64,000 nt of DNA, from NCBI GenBank assembly GCA_036279015.1, contig DASUJY010000072.1:10322-74321 (forward strand), given 5' to 3'. The first letter of the stretch is position 1, and every line of letters starts with the position of its first letter. The DNA is from DATEOR01 sp036279015. GTDB taxonomy: Bacteria > Actinomycetota > Thermoleophilia > Gaiellales > Gaiellaceae. The notes beneath the pieces were generated by a model. That model had not been told where the DNA came from, did no database searches, and was given only the letters and a program-made list of their open reading frames with translations. The position numbers and the translations under genes are program-made. This document shows positions 27,470 through 36,021 of the stretch, one piece after another.

Positions 27470-29356
27470 TTAGTCGCCACGGAGCGGCTTCAGCCCCTTC
27501 GCAATGGCGAGCATCGTCTCGTTCGAAAGTCGGTTCAGCGTCGTGTTCATCACCCAGTAGGCGGCCCCATTCACGCGGAAGGCGACCATGTGCAGCTTCG
27601 GCCCGTCGAAGTAGAGCCCGTAGTCGCGCCCCTTGATGCGCCGCTGCACGCTCGCTCCGTCGAGGATCGGCGGGTCGTCCCAGGCGATCTCCTGGATGCC
27701 CCAGTACTCGGCGCCCGCGGTCTCGTAGACGAGGCGGACGGCGCCGTGGTCTCCGACCTTGTAGGCGCGCACGGGCTCGACCGTGGAGAGCGAGGAGGAC
27801 GACTCCCGGACGCTCGGCGTGTAGAGCTGGAGGCCGACCTTCGACTTGACGCTTCGCAGCACACCGGCGGCGACCGTGTCGGTCGTGACGGCCGGAGGCT
27901 CGGGGGTCGGGGTCTGGTCGGAGGGACCCGGGGTGAGATCGCCGTCGAACGTCTGCCCGACGATCACGCGCAGCATCGTGTCGAGCTTCGTCCCGGCATC
28001 GGCCGCCTCGGTCTCCCCGTCGCCGAAGAGATCGGCCATCTGCTCGGCGGCGGCCTCGGCGCCCGCGACGGCCGGGTCGTAGAGGATCTTCGTCCGGAAG
28101 TAGTCGAACTTGTCGGCGTTGCCGCCGTTCACGACCTTGTAGCCGCGGTCGGAGAGATGGATCGCCGCCTCGTCGGCCGCGCCGGCGACCCCGTTCCCGT
28201 TCAGGACCTCGACGCTGACGTCGGAGGGACGCGGCCCGGTGTCCTTCGGCGCCTTCTCGCCGAGGGCGACGTTTGCCGCCTTCTCGGGTGCGGACACGTC
28301 GGGGTTCATGAAGTTGTTGACCGCCTCGTCGATCGAGGCCTGCGAGGCGGAGAGCTCGTTGTAGCCGGTGATCCCAGAAAGCTGCACCTGCTGGAAGTTC
28401 CCCGACGGGAGGCCGTAGATGAGCCGCGCATAGCCGTAGAGGGTGCCGACGTCGAGCGCCTTCCCCCCTCCCACGCCCACCTCGACGTTGTCGGTGACCG
28501 TGTTGACGATGCCGGGCACCCGGGTGACGGACCAGTGCGTCGCGATCTGCTGCTTCATCGCCTTGACGAAGTCCTGCTGGCGCACGACGCGGTAGAGGTC
28601 GGAGTCTGTGTGCCGGAAGCGGACGTAGTCGAGCGCCTGCTTGCCGCCGAGATGCTGGTAGCCAGGCTGGATGTCGATGGTGGCGTAGTTCTCGCCGTTC
28701 GAGTTGTCGTTGAAGTAGCGGTGGTCGACGTCGAGATAGACGCCGCCGAGCTTGTCGACGATGTCGATGAAGCCGACGAAGTTGACCGTGATGATGTAGT
28801 TGATCGGGATGTGGGTGAGCTCCTTGACGGTCTTCAGCGTCCCGCGCGGCCCGCACGAGGTGTAGGCCTCGTTGATCCGGCCGGTGAACGGTGCCTGTCC
28901 CTTGCAGCCCGGGATCGGGACGACCAGGTCGCGCGGAAAGGAGAGCATCGAGACGACCTTCTTGCCCGGGTCGGCGCGGAGGAGCATGATCGTGTCCGAG
29001 CGCGAGCCGAGCGAGCTCTCCGGCCCGAGGCGCTTGTCGTACCCGACCACCATCGCGACGGTCGGCTGGTCGGCCTTGGCGACGTCGAGCTCCTCCTGGG
29101 CAGCGATCACCTCCGGTGTGTGTGCACGCACCTCCGCGACGCTCTGGTTGATGAAGAGCCAGGCGCCGCCCGCAAGGGCTCCGGCCGCGACGAGGACTGC
29201 GATCACGAGCCAGAGGAAGAACTTGCCGAGCAGGCGAAGCGGACCGCGGCGCTTGGTGCGATAGCGGTTCACGCCGCCGAGCGGAGAAAGCGGGATCCCG
29301 CCGTGGCCGTTGCCGGAGACATTGCCGGCTCTTCCACGCTTGAGGGTCGTTCGCAT
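27470..29356 (-). CDS. LytR-CpsA-Psr family wall glycopolymer ligase with LytR_C domain
   Basis: 628 residues. A basic cytoplasmic N-terminus is followed by one helix (FFLWLVIAVLVAAGALAGGAWLF). The LCP domain shows GSRSDTIMLLRADP, VSMLSFPRDLVVPIPG and DYVRFRHTDSDLYRVVRQQ with the Asp/Arg residues that bind polyprenyl-pyrophosphate. A LytR_C domain (about 385-450; VSVEVLNGNGVAGAADEAA) and an extra C-terminal region of about 140 residues (VGLQLYTPSV, AGAEYWGIQEIAW) follow. LCP enzymes attach teichoic-type polymers or arabinogalactan to peptidoglycan. The ATG follows a terminator-like hairpin by 2 nt and has no visible RBS. Confidence 0.92.
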   Translation of the reverse strand: MRTTLKRGRAGNVSGNGHGGIPLSPLGGVNRYRTKRRGPLRLLGKFFLWLVIAVLVAAGALAGGAWLFINQSVAEVRAHTPEVIAAQEELDVAKADQPTVAMVVGYDKRLGPESSLGSRSDTIMLLRADPGKKVVSMLSFPRDLVVPIPGCKGQAPFTGRINEAYTSCGPRGTLKTVKELTHIPINYIITVNFVGFIDIVDKLGGVYLDVDHRYFNDNSNGENYATIDIQPGYQHLGGKQALDYVRFRHTDSDLYRVVRQQDFVKAMKQQIATHWSVTRVPGIVNTVTDNVEVGVGGGKALDVGTLYGYARLIYGLPSGNFQQVQLSGITGYNELSASQASIDEAVNNFMNPDVSAPEKAANVALGEKAPKDTGPRPSDVSVEVLNGNGVAGAADEAAIHLSDRGYKVVNGGNADKFDYFRTKILYDPAVAGAEAAAEQMADLFGDGETEAADAGTKLDTMLRVIVGQTFDGDLTPGPSDQTPTPEPPAVTTDTVAAGVLRSVKSKVGLQLYTPSVRESSSSLSTVEPVRAYKVGDHGAVRLVYETAGAEYWGIQEIAWDDPPILDGASVQRRIKGRDYGLYFDGPKLHMVAFRVNGAAYWVMNTTLNRLSNETMLAIAKGLKPLRGD

Positions 29357-29358
29357 AG

Positions 29359-29378
29359 AAAAAATCGCCGCACGGCGA
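29359..29378 (-). terminator. Intrinsic terminator between YbdK-like gene and LCP gene
   Basis: Reading the minus strand, TCGCCG-TG-CGGCGA is followed by six Ts, a strong small Rho-independent terminator (effectively a 5-bp stem with a GTGC loop). It ends 2 nt before the LCP ATG and about 30 nt after the YbdK-like stop codon. Confidence 0.65.
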
Positions 29379-29407
29379 CTAGGGGAGGATAGCCAAGCGC
29401 GCGGGCA

Positions 29408-30529
29408 TCAAACGCCACGAACGGTTTCCGCGGCCAGTTGCTCCGCGACCGCCAGCAGGCTCTCGCTCTGCTCGTAGACGGCGAGCTGCTCGTCTGCGCC
29501 GGTGCCGCGCTCGAGGAGACCCTCGACGAGGTCGAGCTGCGGCGCGCAGCCGAGCTCCTCGGCCGCGGGCCGGCTGAGCTCGACGAGCCGGCGGAGGGCC
29601 TCTCGCGCCGGCCGTTCCGTGTCGTTCGCGAAGTCGATCAGCTTCGCGTCGAGCCCGTCGCGCGCCGCGCGCCACTTGTTCTCGGCGATCAAAGTGATCG
29701 GCTCGGTCGCGGGCGGCTCGCCGCGGTCGAAGTCCGCAGCCATCGTCGCCACGAGCGTCTGCGTAAGGGCCGCGATCGCCGCCACCGAGTCGATCCGCGT
29801 CTGGGCGTCGCAGATCCTGAGCTCGATCGTCCCGAGGCGGGGATGCGGGCGGAGATCCCACCAGATGTAGGTGTAATCTTCGAACGAGTTCGTCTTGATG
29901 CCGCGCTCGACCATGAGCTCGAACTCCTCGTAGGAGGCGAACGCGGGCGGCAGCCCTGCGCGCGGGAAGGGCTCGAAGACCTTGACGCGCGTCGAGGCGA
30001 GCCCCGTCTGCCGGCCCTGCCAGAACGGCGAGTTCGCCGAGAGGGCGAGGAGCTCCGGGAGGTAGGTGCGCAGGCCGTTCGCGCAGGCGATCGCCTTCTC
30101 CGGCGAGTCGAGCCCCACGTGCACGTGCAGGCCGAAGATCAGCTCGCGCTCGGCGATCCAGCGCATCGACTCGATCAGGTCGAGATAGCGCGGCTCGTCG
30201 GTGACCTCCTGGTGCTCGTACCGGGAGAACGGATGCGTCCCGGCCGAGGCGATGACCGCGTCCCGCTCGGCGGCCGCGTCCCGAAGTCGGCCACGCAGAT
30301 CGCGCAGGTCCGCGATTGCCTCCTCGACGGTGGCCGCGACGCCCGTCGCCACTTCCACGACCGACTGGAGGAGCTCCGCCTTGACCCGGTGCTCCGCCTC
30401 CTCGCCCTCGAAGGCGCGGAGGATCTCGTCGATCCGCGAGACGAGCTCGTAGCTCTCCGCGTGGAGGAGCTGGAACTCCTCCTCGACCCCGAGGCTGAAC
30501 GGGGCGCTCTTGCCGAAGTTCTGGTCCAG
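29408..30529 (-). CDS. YbdK-type carboxylate-amine ligase (GCS2 family)
   Basis: About 373 residues. SLGVEEEFQLLHAESYELV is the diagnostic N-terminus, then HPFSRYEHQEVTDEPRYL and FGLHVHVGLDSPEKAIAC. YIWWDLRPHPRLGTIELRICDAQT completes the glutamate-cysteine ligase 2 core. Enzymes of this family join glutamate to cysteine or other amines weakly; true substrates are often unknown. No ATG, GTG or TTG occurs in frame near the conserved N-terminus. The best start I see is CTG at 30527-30529 (LDQNFGKSAPFSLG), 11 nt after the metE-like stop. A sequencing error or other near-cognate start is possible. Confidence 0.82.
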   Translation of the reverse strand: MDQNFGKSAPFSLGVEEEFQLLHAESYELVSRIDEILRAFEGEEAEHRVKAELLQSVVEVATGVAATVEEAIADLRDLRGRLRDAAAERDAVIASAGTHPFSRYEHQEVTDEPRYLDLIESMRWIAERELIFGLHVHVGLDSPEKAIACANGLRTYLPELLALSANSPFWQGRQTGLASTRVKVFEPFPRAGLPPAFASYEEFELMVERGIKTNSFEDYTYIWWDLRPHPRLGTIELRICDAQTRIDSVAAIAALTQTLVATMAADFDRGEPPATEPITLIAENKWRAARDGLDAKLIDFANDTERPAREALRRLVELSRPAAEELGCAPQLDLVEGLLERGTGADEQLAVYEQSESLLAVAEQLAAETVRGV

Positions 30530-30539
30530 CGGTCCGGCG

Positions 30540-31685
30540 CTAGAGCGCGTCCTCGGCGAGGCGCGTGCCCTCCACCATGTTCGAGAGCTTCTCGTACACG
30601 ACCTCCCAGCTGCGCGTGCGGAGACCGCAGTCTGGATTGACCTGGATCCGCGCGGGATCGCCGAGCACGTCGACGGCGTAGAGGATCCGGTCGCGCACGA
30701 GCTCGGCCGGTTCGACGAAGTCAGAATGGATGTCGAGCACGCCGAGGCCCACGTTCGGGTAGCCGTGCTCCTTGAAAAGGGCGAGCGTGTCTGCGTAGCC
30801 CGGCCGGTCCTCGTCGCGCGTCCCGAGCTCGCGCGAGTCGCGGTTGGCGAACTCGAGCTGGAGCTCGAGGCAGTCGTCGAGCTCGAGGACGGCCGGCCAG
30901 AGCGCGCCGTAGTCGGAGAAGCAGATGTGCATCGACTTCTTCGCCGCGACACCGCGCGTCGCCTCGTTGAACCCCTGGACGACGAGCGGCACCTCGTCCG
31001 GCTTCGTCGTCGCGGCCGGCTCGTCGATCTGAATCCACTCGGCGCCGGCCGCGACGAGGCCTTCGACGTTGGGGCGGATCACGTTCGCCGCCACGTCGTG
31101 GACGAAGCGCCGGCGGGCCTCGTAACGGTGCTCCGCCGAGGCACCGAGCCCGCCCTCGTGGCCGTAATGCTCGTCGTAGGACCAGTCCTCCATCGTGTAG
31201 GCGCCGGTGAGCGGCACCTTGACGACCCGGTTTGTGTGGGAGCGGACGAACTCGTACTCCTCGACGTCCTGGGGCCCGGACACCGAAGGCGACTCCACGA
31301 CCGCCGCCTTGGCGTAGTACTTGTTGTCGAACGAGCGGACGATCCCGCGCGGCTCGAACCCGCCGGCGAAGGCTGCGACGTGGTCGTACATCTCGGTCCG
31401 CTTCTGCTCACCGTCGTAGACGACGTCGAGCCCGACCTGCTCGAGCAAGCGAATGGCGTAGCGGGCCGCCCAGTCGTCTATATCCGGCAAGTCGCCTTCC
31501 CCCACTTGACCGGAGGACAGGAGCTCGACGAGCTCCTCGTGATCTTCGACTCCGAGCCGGCTTCCCCAGCTTCGAGCGGCTTCGACGTCGCTGTCCTCGA
31601 GCGGCCGGCCGGCGAACGTCTTCACGCGCCACGACGGCTTCCCGAGACTGCCGATCTCCTGGGTGAGGAAGCGAACCGGGCTCAT
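30540..31685 (-). CDS. MetE-like cobalamin-independent methionine synthase, C-terminal-type barrel
   Basis: 381 residues from the ATG at 31683-31685 overlapping the upstream stop by 4 nt. LTQEIGSLGKPSWRVK opens the barrel. Zinc ligands appear in KSMHICFSDYG (His and Cys) and NPDCGLRTRSWEVV (Cys), with WIQIDEPAATTKPDE between. These match the C-terminal catalytic half of MetE. It would transfer a methyl group to homocysteine. The split into two separate polypeptides, with this half 381 and the other 303 residues, differs from the single chain of about 750 in E. coli. Confidence 0.85.
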   Translation of the reverse strand: MSPVRFLTQEIGSLGKPSWRVKTFAGRPLEDSDVEAARSWGSRLGVEDHEELVELLSSGQVGEGDLPDIDDWAARYAIRLLEQVGLDVVYDGEQKRTEMYDHVAAFAGGFEPRGIVRSFDNKYYAKAAVVESPSVSGPQDVEEYEFVRSHTNRVVKVPLTGAYTMEDWSYDEHYGHEGGLGASAEHRYEARRRFVHDVAANVIRPNVEGLVAAGAEWIQIDEPAATTKPDEVPLVVQGFNEATRGVAAKKSMHICFSDYGALWPAVLELDDCLELQLEFANRDSRELGTRDEDRPGYADTLALFKEHGYPNVGLGVLDIHSDFVEPAELVRDRILYAVDVLGDPARIQVNPDCGLRTRSWEVVYEKLSNMVEGTRLAEDAL

Positions 31686-32593
31686 GCGACGGCCTCCTCC
31701 ATGGTCGCCTGGACGCGACCGAGGTTTGCGACCTTCTGGCGCGCGATCGGCTCCGACACGAACTGGAGATCTCCGTTGGGTGTGACGGAGACACCGCCGG
31801 CCACCCGCTCGGCGAGCTCCTGGACGAAGCGTGCAAGCTTGTCCGGGTCCTCGAGCGCCGAGCTCCGCGCGTCGACGACGCCGGCCATGATCTCCTTCGG
31901 ATACCCCTTCGGCACGGCGTCGAGGCTCGTACGGTAGAAGTCGACCCCGATGGCATCCACAGGAAGCTCGGCCAGCGGCTCGAGCAGCGGCGCAGCGCCG
32001 AGAAAGGGCAGCTGGAGCGCGTATGGGCCGTCGGGAAGCTTCGAAATCGCCGCCGCGAGCTCGGCGACGTCCTCCGAAGCGAGGAAAGGCTCGTAGAGGA
32101 CGACGAGAGCGCACCCCGCCTCGAGGTCGGCCTCGACCTGCGCCGCGAGCACGTTCGCTGCGAGGGCTTCGGGCGAGGCCGCGCCGTTCGTCGCACGGCT
32201 GAATGCAAGCGGCGACGGGAGCGTCCGCAGCCAGCGCCCGGCCGGCAGCCCAGGAGCGGGGATTGGCTCCCGGAGGCTCGGCTCTCCCTCCACGAGGACA
32301 GCCCGGTAGAAGGTGTTCGTGTCGAGAAAGCGCGTGAGTGGGCGCGCGTCGAGGCCTTCGGAGCGATCCGCCAGGGGCCGGAAGACATCCTGCCACTCCA
32401 GCATGCCGTCGGAGAGAAGCGCGAGGCCCGCCTTCTTCTGGACGGAGACGAGATCTCGGACGTCTGAGGCGGCCTGGCCCTCGACTGCCTGCGCCGTCGT
32501 CCGGCCGCGGTCCAGGTCTCGCGTCGCCTGGACGAGGGCCTCCGAGCGGGGGTAGATCCCGGGTGCGAACGCCCTCAGTTCCATCCGCGGCAT
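31682..32593 (-). CDS. MetE-like barrel protein, companion of the catalytic half
   Basis: 303 residues. GIYPRSEALVQATRDLDRG, VQKKAGLALLSDGMLEWQDVF and VDARSSALEDPDKL match the MetE/UroD-like barrel seen in short or core-MetE proteins. The zinc-binding H-x-C and C motifs of the partner are absent, so it is probably a structural or folate-binding half. Its stop overlaps the start of the catalytic half, indicating equimolar translation. It starts 29 nt downstream of atpC. Whether the two form one enzyme is inferred from the coupling. Confidence 0.72.
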   Translation of the reverse strand: MPRMELRAFAPGIYPRSEALVQATRDLDRGRTTAQAVEGQAASDVRDLVSVQKKAGLALLSDGMLEWQDVFRPLADRSEGLDARPLTRFLDTNTFYRAVLVEGEPSLREPIPAPGLPAGRWLRTLPSPLAFSRATNGAASPEALAANVLAAQVEADLEAGCALVVLYEPFLASEDVAELAAAISKLPDGPYALQLPFLGAAPLLEPLAELPVDAIGVDFYRTSLDAVPKGYPKEIMAGVVDARSSALEDPDKLARFVQELAERVAGGVSVTPNGDLQFVSEPIARQKVANLGRVQATMEEAVA

Positions 32594-32622
32594 CCTAGCG
32601 ACGCAAACCTGGTGTCCCCGGC

Positions 32623-33042
32623 TCAGCGGCCGGCGACGGAGATCTTGTTCTCGGCGTGCGCGAGGCGCTGCTCGAGCGTCCAGCGGTCGAGCTGCTCGTC
32701 GCCGGACTCGAGCTGCGCGCGAAGCTCTTCCGCCTCGCGGCGCGCCGCGTCGACGTCGATCTCCTTCGCGCGGACGGCGTCATCGACGAGCACGATCGCC
32801 CGGTCCTGCTGCACCTTGAAGAAGCCGGGCCCGGTCGCCATGAACGTCCAGTCCCCGCCCGCCTTCACGCGCGTCTCACCGGCTCGGAGCATCGCCACGA
32901 GCGGCGCGTGGCGCGCGAGGACGCCGATCTCGCCGGCGGCCCCGGGCACGATCACCATCTCGGCCTCGCCCTCGAAAGCCGCTCCCTCAGGGGTGACGAC
33001 CGAGAGGTCGAAGGTGCGAGCGCCGCCCTCGGCGGTGGCCAT
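32623..33042 (-). CDS. atpC: ATP synthase F1 epsilon subunit
   Basis: 139 residues. DLSVVTPEGAAFEGEAEMVIVPGAAGEIGVLARHAPLV spans the beta-sandwich, here recognised by TPEG and GEIGVLARHAPLV. The C-terminal helical part (AREAEELRAQLESGDEQ) follows. It couples rotation and inhibits hydrolysis. It overlaps the atpD stop by 1 nt. It is encoded far from the main atp block because about 7 kb of other genes intervene. Confidence 0.95.
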   Translation of the reverse strand: MATAEGGARTFDLSVVTPEGAAFEGEAEMVIVPGAAGEIGVLARHAPLVAMLRAGETRVKAGGDWTFMATGPGFFKVQQDRAIVLVDDAVRAKEIDVDAARREAEELRAQLESGDEQLDRWTLEQRLAHAENKISVAGR

Positions 33043-34526
33043 TACGCCGCGACCGGTTCGGGCTCAGGCTCGGGCTCGGACTCCGGTTCCTGGCCGGATT
33101 CCTCCCGCTCTTCCTCGCCGCCCTGGGCCTTCGCCTGCTCGACCGCGTCCTCGATGGTGCCGACCATGTAGAAGGCGCCCTCCGGGAGGTCGTCGTGCTT
33201 GCCGGCGATGATCTCGGCGAAACCGCGGATCGTGTCCTCGAGCGTGACGTACTTGCCGGGCGTCCCCGTGAAGGCCTCGGCGACGAAGAAGGGCTGTGAG
33301 AGGAAGCGCTGCACCTTGCGCGCCCGCTGGACGACCAGCTTGTCCTCATCCGAGAGCTCGTCCATGCCGAGGATGGCGATGATGTCCTGGAGCTCGCGGT
33401 AGCGCTGAAGGAGCTCCTGCACCCGCGTCGCCGTCTGGTAGTGCTCGTCGCCGACGACGTCCGGCTGGAGGGCGCGCGAGGAGGACTCGAGCGGATCGAC
33501 CGCCGGGTAGATTCCCTGCTCGGTGAGAGCACGCGAGAGCACCGTGGTCGAGTCCAGGTGGGCGAACGTGTTCGCCGGGGCCGGGTCCGTGAGGTCGTCG
33601 GCCGGCACGTAGACGGCCTGGATGGACGTGACCGAGCCCTTGCGCGTCGACGTGATGCGCTCCTGGAGCTGGCCCATCTCCGTCGCGAGCGTCGGCTGGT
33701 AGCCGACGGCGCTCGGCATGCGCCCCAGCAGCGCCGAGACCTCTGAGCCCGCCTGCACGAACCGGAAGATGTTGTCGATGAAGAGGAGAACGTCCTGGCC
33801 CTGTTCGCGGAAGTACTCCGCCATGGTCAGCCCCGAGAGGCCGACGCGGAGGCGCGCGCCGGGCGGCTCGTTCATCTGGCCGAAGACGAGCGCGGTCTTG
33901 GAGATCACGCCGGACTCCGTCATCTCGAGCCAGAGGTCGTTCCCCTCACGCGAGCGCTCGCCGACACCCGCGAAGACCGACAGCCCCTCGTGCTCCTCGG
34001 CGATGTTGCGGATCAGCTCCTGGATGAGGACCGTCTTGCCGACGCCTGCGCCGCCGAAGAGGCCGACCTTTCCGCCCTTCACGTAGGGCGCAAGGAGATC
34101 GATGACCTTGATGCCGGTCTCGAAAATCTCCGTCGTCGGCTGGAGCTCCTCGAAGGTCGGCGCGTCGCGATGAATCGGCCAGCGCTCCTCGACCTTGATC
34201 TCGTCGCCCTCGTCGATGACGTCGCCGAGGACGTTGAAGATCCGGCCGAGGGTCGCCTCACCGACCGGCACGCTGATCGGAGCGCCCGTGTCCTCGACCT
34301 CCATGCCGCGCGCGAGCCCGTCGGTCGTGTCCATGGCGACCGCGCGCACGCGATCGTTGCCGAGGTGCTGCTGCACCTCCGCGATCAGGTCGAACGCGGC
34401 TCGCCCGCCCTGCTCCGGCATCGAGATGCGGAGCGCGTTGTTGATCGAGGGCAGCTGCCCGTGAAAGACGGCGTCGATGACGACGCCCTTGATCTGGACG
34501 ATCTTGCCGTTCGTGGTCTCAGCCAT
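33042..34526 (-). CDS. atpD: ATP synthase F1 beta subunit
   Basis: About 494 residues from ATG at 34524-34526 (MAETTNGKIVQIKG); the frame is open slightly further up. Walker A GGAGVGKTVLIQEL, catalytic GERSREGNDL with the conserved Glu-Arg, Walker B VLLFIDNIFRFVQAG and ALLGRMPSAVGYQPTL are all intact. The C-terminus carries an unusual Glu/Pro-rich tail (EEREESGQEPESEPEP). It is preceded not by atpG but by a zf-HC2 gene; a TACACT sequence about 40 nt upstream could be a -10 of a separate promoter, though no -35 stands out. Confidence 0.97.
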   Translation of the reverse strand: MAETTNGKIVQIKGVVIDAVFHGQLPSINNALRISMPEQGGRAAFDLIAEVQQHLGNDRVRAVAMDTTDGLARGMEVEDTGAPISVPVGEATLGRIFNVLGDVIDEGDEIKVEERWPIHRDAPTFEELQPTTEIFETGIKVIDLLAPYVKGGKVGLFGGAGVGKTVLIQELIRNIAEEHEGLSVFAGVGERSREGNDLWLEMTESGVISKTALVFGQMNEPPGARLRVGLSGLTMAEYFREQGQDVLLFIDNIFRFVQAGSEVSALLGRMPSAVGYQPTLATEMGQLQERITSTRKGSVTSIQAVYVPADDLTDPAPANTFAHLDSTTVLSRALTEQGIYPAVDPLESSSRALQPDVVGDEHYQTATRVQELLQRYRELQDIIAILGMDELSDEDKLVVQRARKVQRFLSQPFFVAEAFTGTPGKYVTLEDTIRGFAEIIAGKHDDLPEGAFYMVGTIEDAVEQAKAQGGEEEREESGQEPESEPEPEPEPVAA

Positions 34527-34594
34527 GAATTCCCCGGTCGCTTTCAATCATCTTGGCCGGGCTCAGTGTAGCCAAGCCCTTCCGGGGCGAGCGA

Positions 34595-35071
34595 TCAGAC
34601 GACGCCCTCGGGAGGCTGTCCGGGAACCCTCGCAGGTGCGGGCGCAGGCCGCTTCTTGTCGCGCGGCAGCTGGAGCAACTGGTTCATGTCGGTCCGGAAG
34701 CTGAGCTGAGGGGCGGGAGCCGGCGCGGGCGCCGGCGCGGGCCGCTGGAGCGAGGATCCGACGAAGCTTCCGAGCGCGGCTGCGGCCGCGATGGCGACGA
34801 TGGCGACGCGCCGGCGAACCGGCAGGCGGAGGACGCCGCCGCGCTCGGGCGGCGCGTAGACGATCTGCGGCTCCTCGACCGGGGTCGCGCGCACGATCTC
34901 GGTCACGGAGGTGAGGCCGGCCGCGAAGGAGCGGCAGGCGGGACAACCATCGAGATGCTTGTCGAGCAACGCGCCTTCGAGCTCCGAGAGCTCGCCGTCG
35001 ACGCGGAGCGACGCCCACTGACGGGCGCGGTCGCACCGTCCACTGCGCGGAGAGAGCGCTTCGCCGGCCAT
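34595..35071 (-). CDS. zf-HC2 domain membrane protein, anti-sigma-factor-like
   Basis: 158 residues. The N-terminal zinc-binding anti-sigma domain shows CDRARQWASLRVDGEL and LLDKHLDGCPACRSF (H-x3-C-x2-C). One membrane helix (RRVAIVAIAAAAALGSFVG, about residues 87-105) follows, then a Pro-Ala repeat and a short tail. Such proteins usually bind an ECF sigma factor encoded next door; none is seen here. It lies between the oligopeptide transporter and atpD on the same strand, so its target is unknown. Confidence 0.8.
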   Translation of the reverse strand: MAGEALSPRSGRCDRARQWASLRVDGELSELEGALLDKHLDGCPACRSFAAGLTSVTEIVRATPVEEPQIVYAPPERGGVLRLPVRRRVAIVAIAAAAALGSFVGSSLQRPAPAPAPAPAPQLSFRTDMNQLLQLPRDKKRPAPAPARVPGQPPEGVV

Positions 35072-35124
35072 ATCTGCTCTGACGATAGCCGAGGAAGGAG
35101 GTTAGGAAGTTCCCGAAACGGGCG

Positions 35125-36021
35125 TCAGGCGACGGCGCCGTTGCCGGAGCCCGAGCGGGCCTCCTGCCGGATGCGCGCGCGCTCGAGCTTCCGCTCGCGC
35201 TGGCGGCGCGGGTCCGGGACCGGGACGGCGGCGAAAAGCGCCTTCGTGTATTCGTCCCGCGGCTCGTGGTAGACCTGCTCGGCCGTCCCCACCTCGACGA
35301 GCTTGCCCTGGTTCATGACCGCGATGCGGTCGCTCATCGTCCGCACGACTGCGAGATCGTGTGAGATGAAGAGGTACGTGAGCCCGAAGTCCCGCTGCAG
35401 GTCCTTGAGGAGGTTGAGGATTTGGGCCTGGATCGAGACGTCGAGCGCCGACACGGGCTCGTCGCACACGATCAGCTTCGGGTTGAGCGCGAGCGCGCGG
35501 GCAACTCCGATGCGCTGCCGCTGGCCCCCCGAGAACTCGTGCGGATAGCGGTTCGTGAAGTTCGGGTTGAACCCGACGATGTCGAGAAGCCGGCGGACCG
35601 TCTCGGTCCGGCTCCTGCGCGTGCCGATGCCGTGCACCTCGAGCGGCTCCGCCACGATTCCGCCCACCGTCATGCGCGGGTCGAGGGAGGCATACGGATC
35701 CTGGAAGACGATCTGCATCTCGCGCCGCATCCGGCGCAGGTCCTCGCGACCGAGCGCGGTCAGCTCCTTGTCCATGAACCGGATCGAGCCAGAAGTCGGC
35801 TTGAGGAGCTGGAGGATGCAGTAGCCGGTCGTCGACTTGCCCGAGCCCGACTCGCCGACGAGTCCGAGCGTCTCCCCCTCGGCGACCTCGAAGCTGACGC
35901 CGTCGACGGCCTTGACCGCTCCGACCGTCCGCTCGACGAGGACGCCCTTCCTGATCGGAAAGTGCTTCTCGAGATCGGAAACGGCGAGGAGCGCGCCGTT
36001 CGCGGAGGCGCCCTCGCTCAC
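35125..36021 (-). CDS. Oligopeptide ABC transporter ATPase, DppF/OppF type
   Basis: 298 residues from GTG at 36019-36021, overlapping the preceding stop. Walker A GESGSGKSTTGY, Q-loop MQIVFQDPYASLDPRM, signature FSGGQRQRIGVARA, Walker B LIVCDEPVSALDVSIQ, then YLFISHDLAVV. The C-terminal oligo_HPY-like segment is short. With the DppD-like ATPase it powers the permeases at 37049-38961. Confidence 0.93.
   Translation of the reverse strand: MSEGASANGALLAVSDLEKHFPIRKGVLVERTVGAVKAVDGVSFEVAEGETLGLVGESGSGKSTTGYCILQLLKPTSGSIRFMDKELTALGREDLRRMRREMQIVFQDPYASLDPRMTVGGIVAEPLEVHGIGTRRSRTETVRRLLDIVGFNPNFTNRYPHEFSGGQRQRIGVARALALNPKLIVCDEPVSALDVSIQAQILNLLKDLQRDFGLTYLFISHDLAVVRTMSDRIAVMNQGKLVEVGTAEQVYHEPRDEYTKALFAAVPVPDPRRQRERKLERARIRQEARSGSGNGAVA

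Noticed and set aside
26978..29392. About 800-codon plus-strand open frame
   Set aside because: Antisense to the UDP-sugar dehydrogenase and LCP genes, no motif, composition of a mirrored frame.
34680..34740. Pro-Ala repeat in the zf-HC2 protein as a tandem DNA repeat of interest
   Set aside because: It is a short low-complexity periplasmic linker, ordinary in high-GC anchored proteins.
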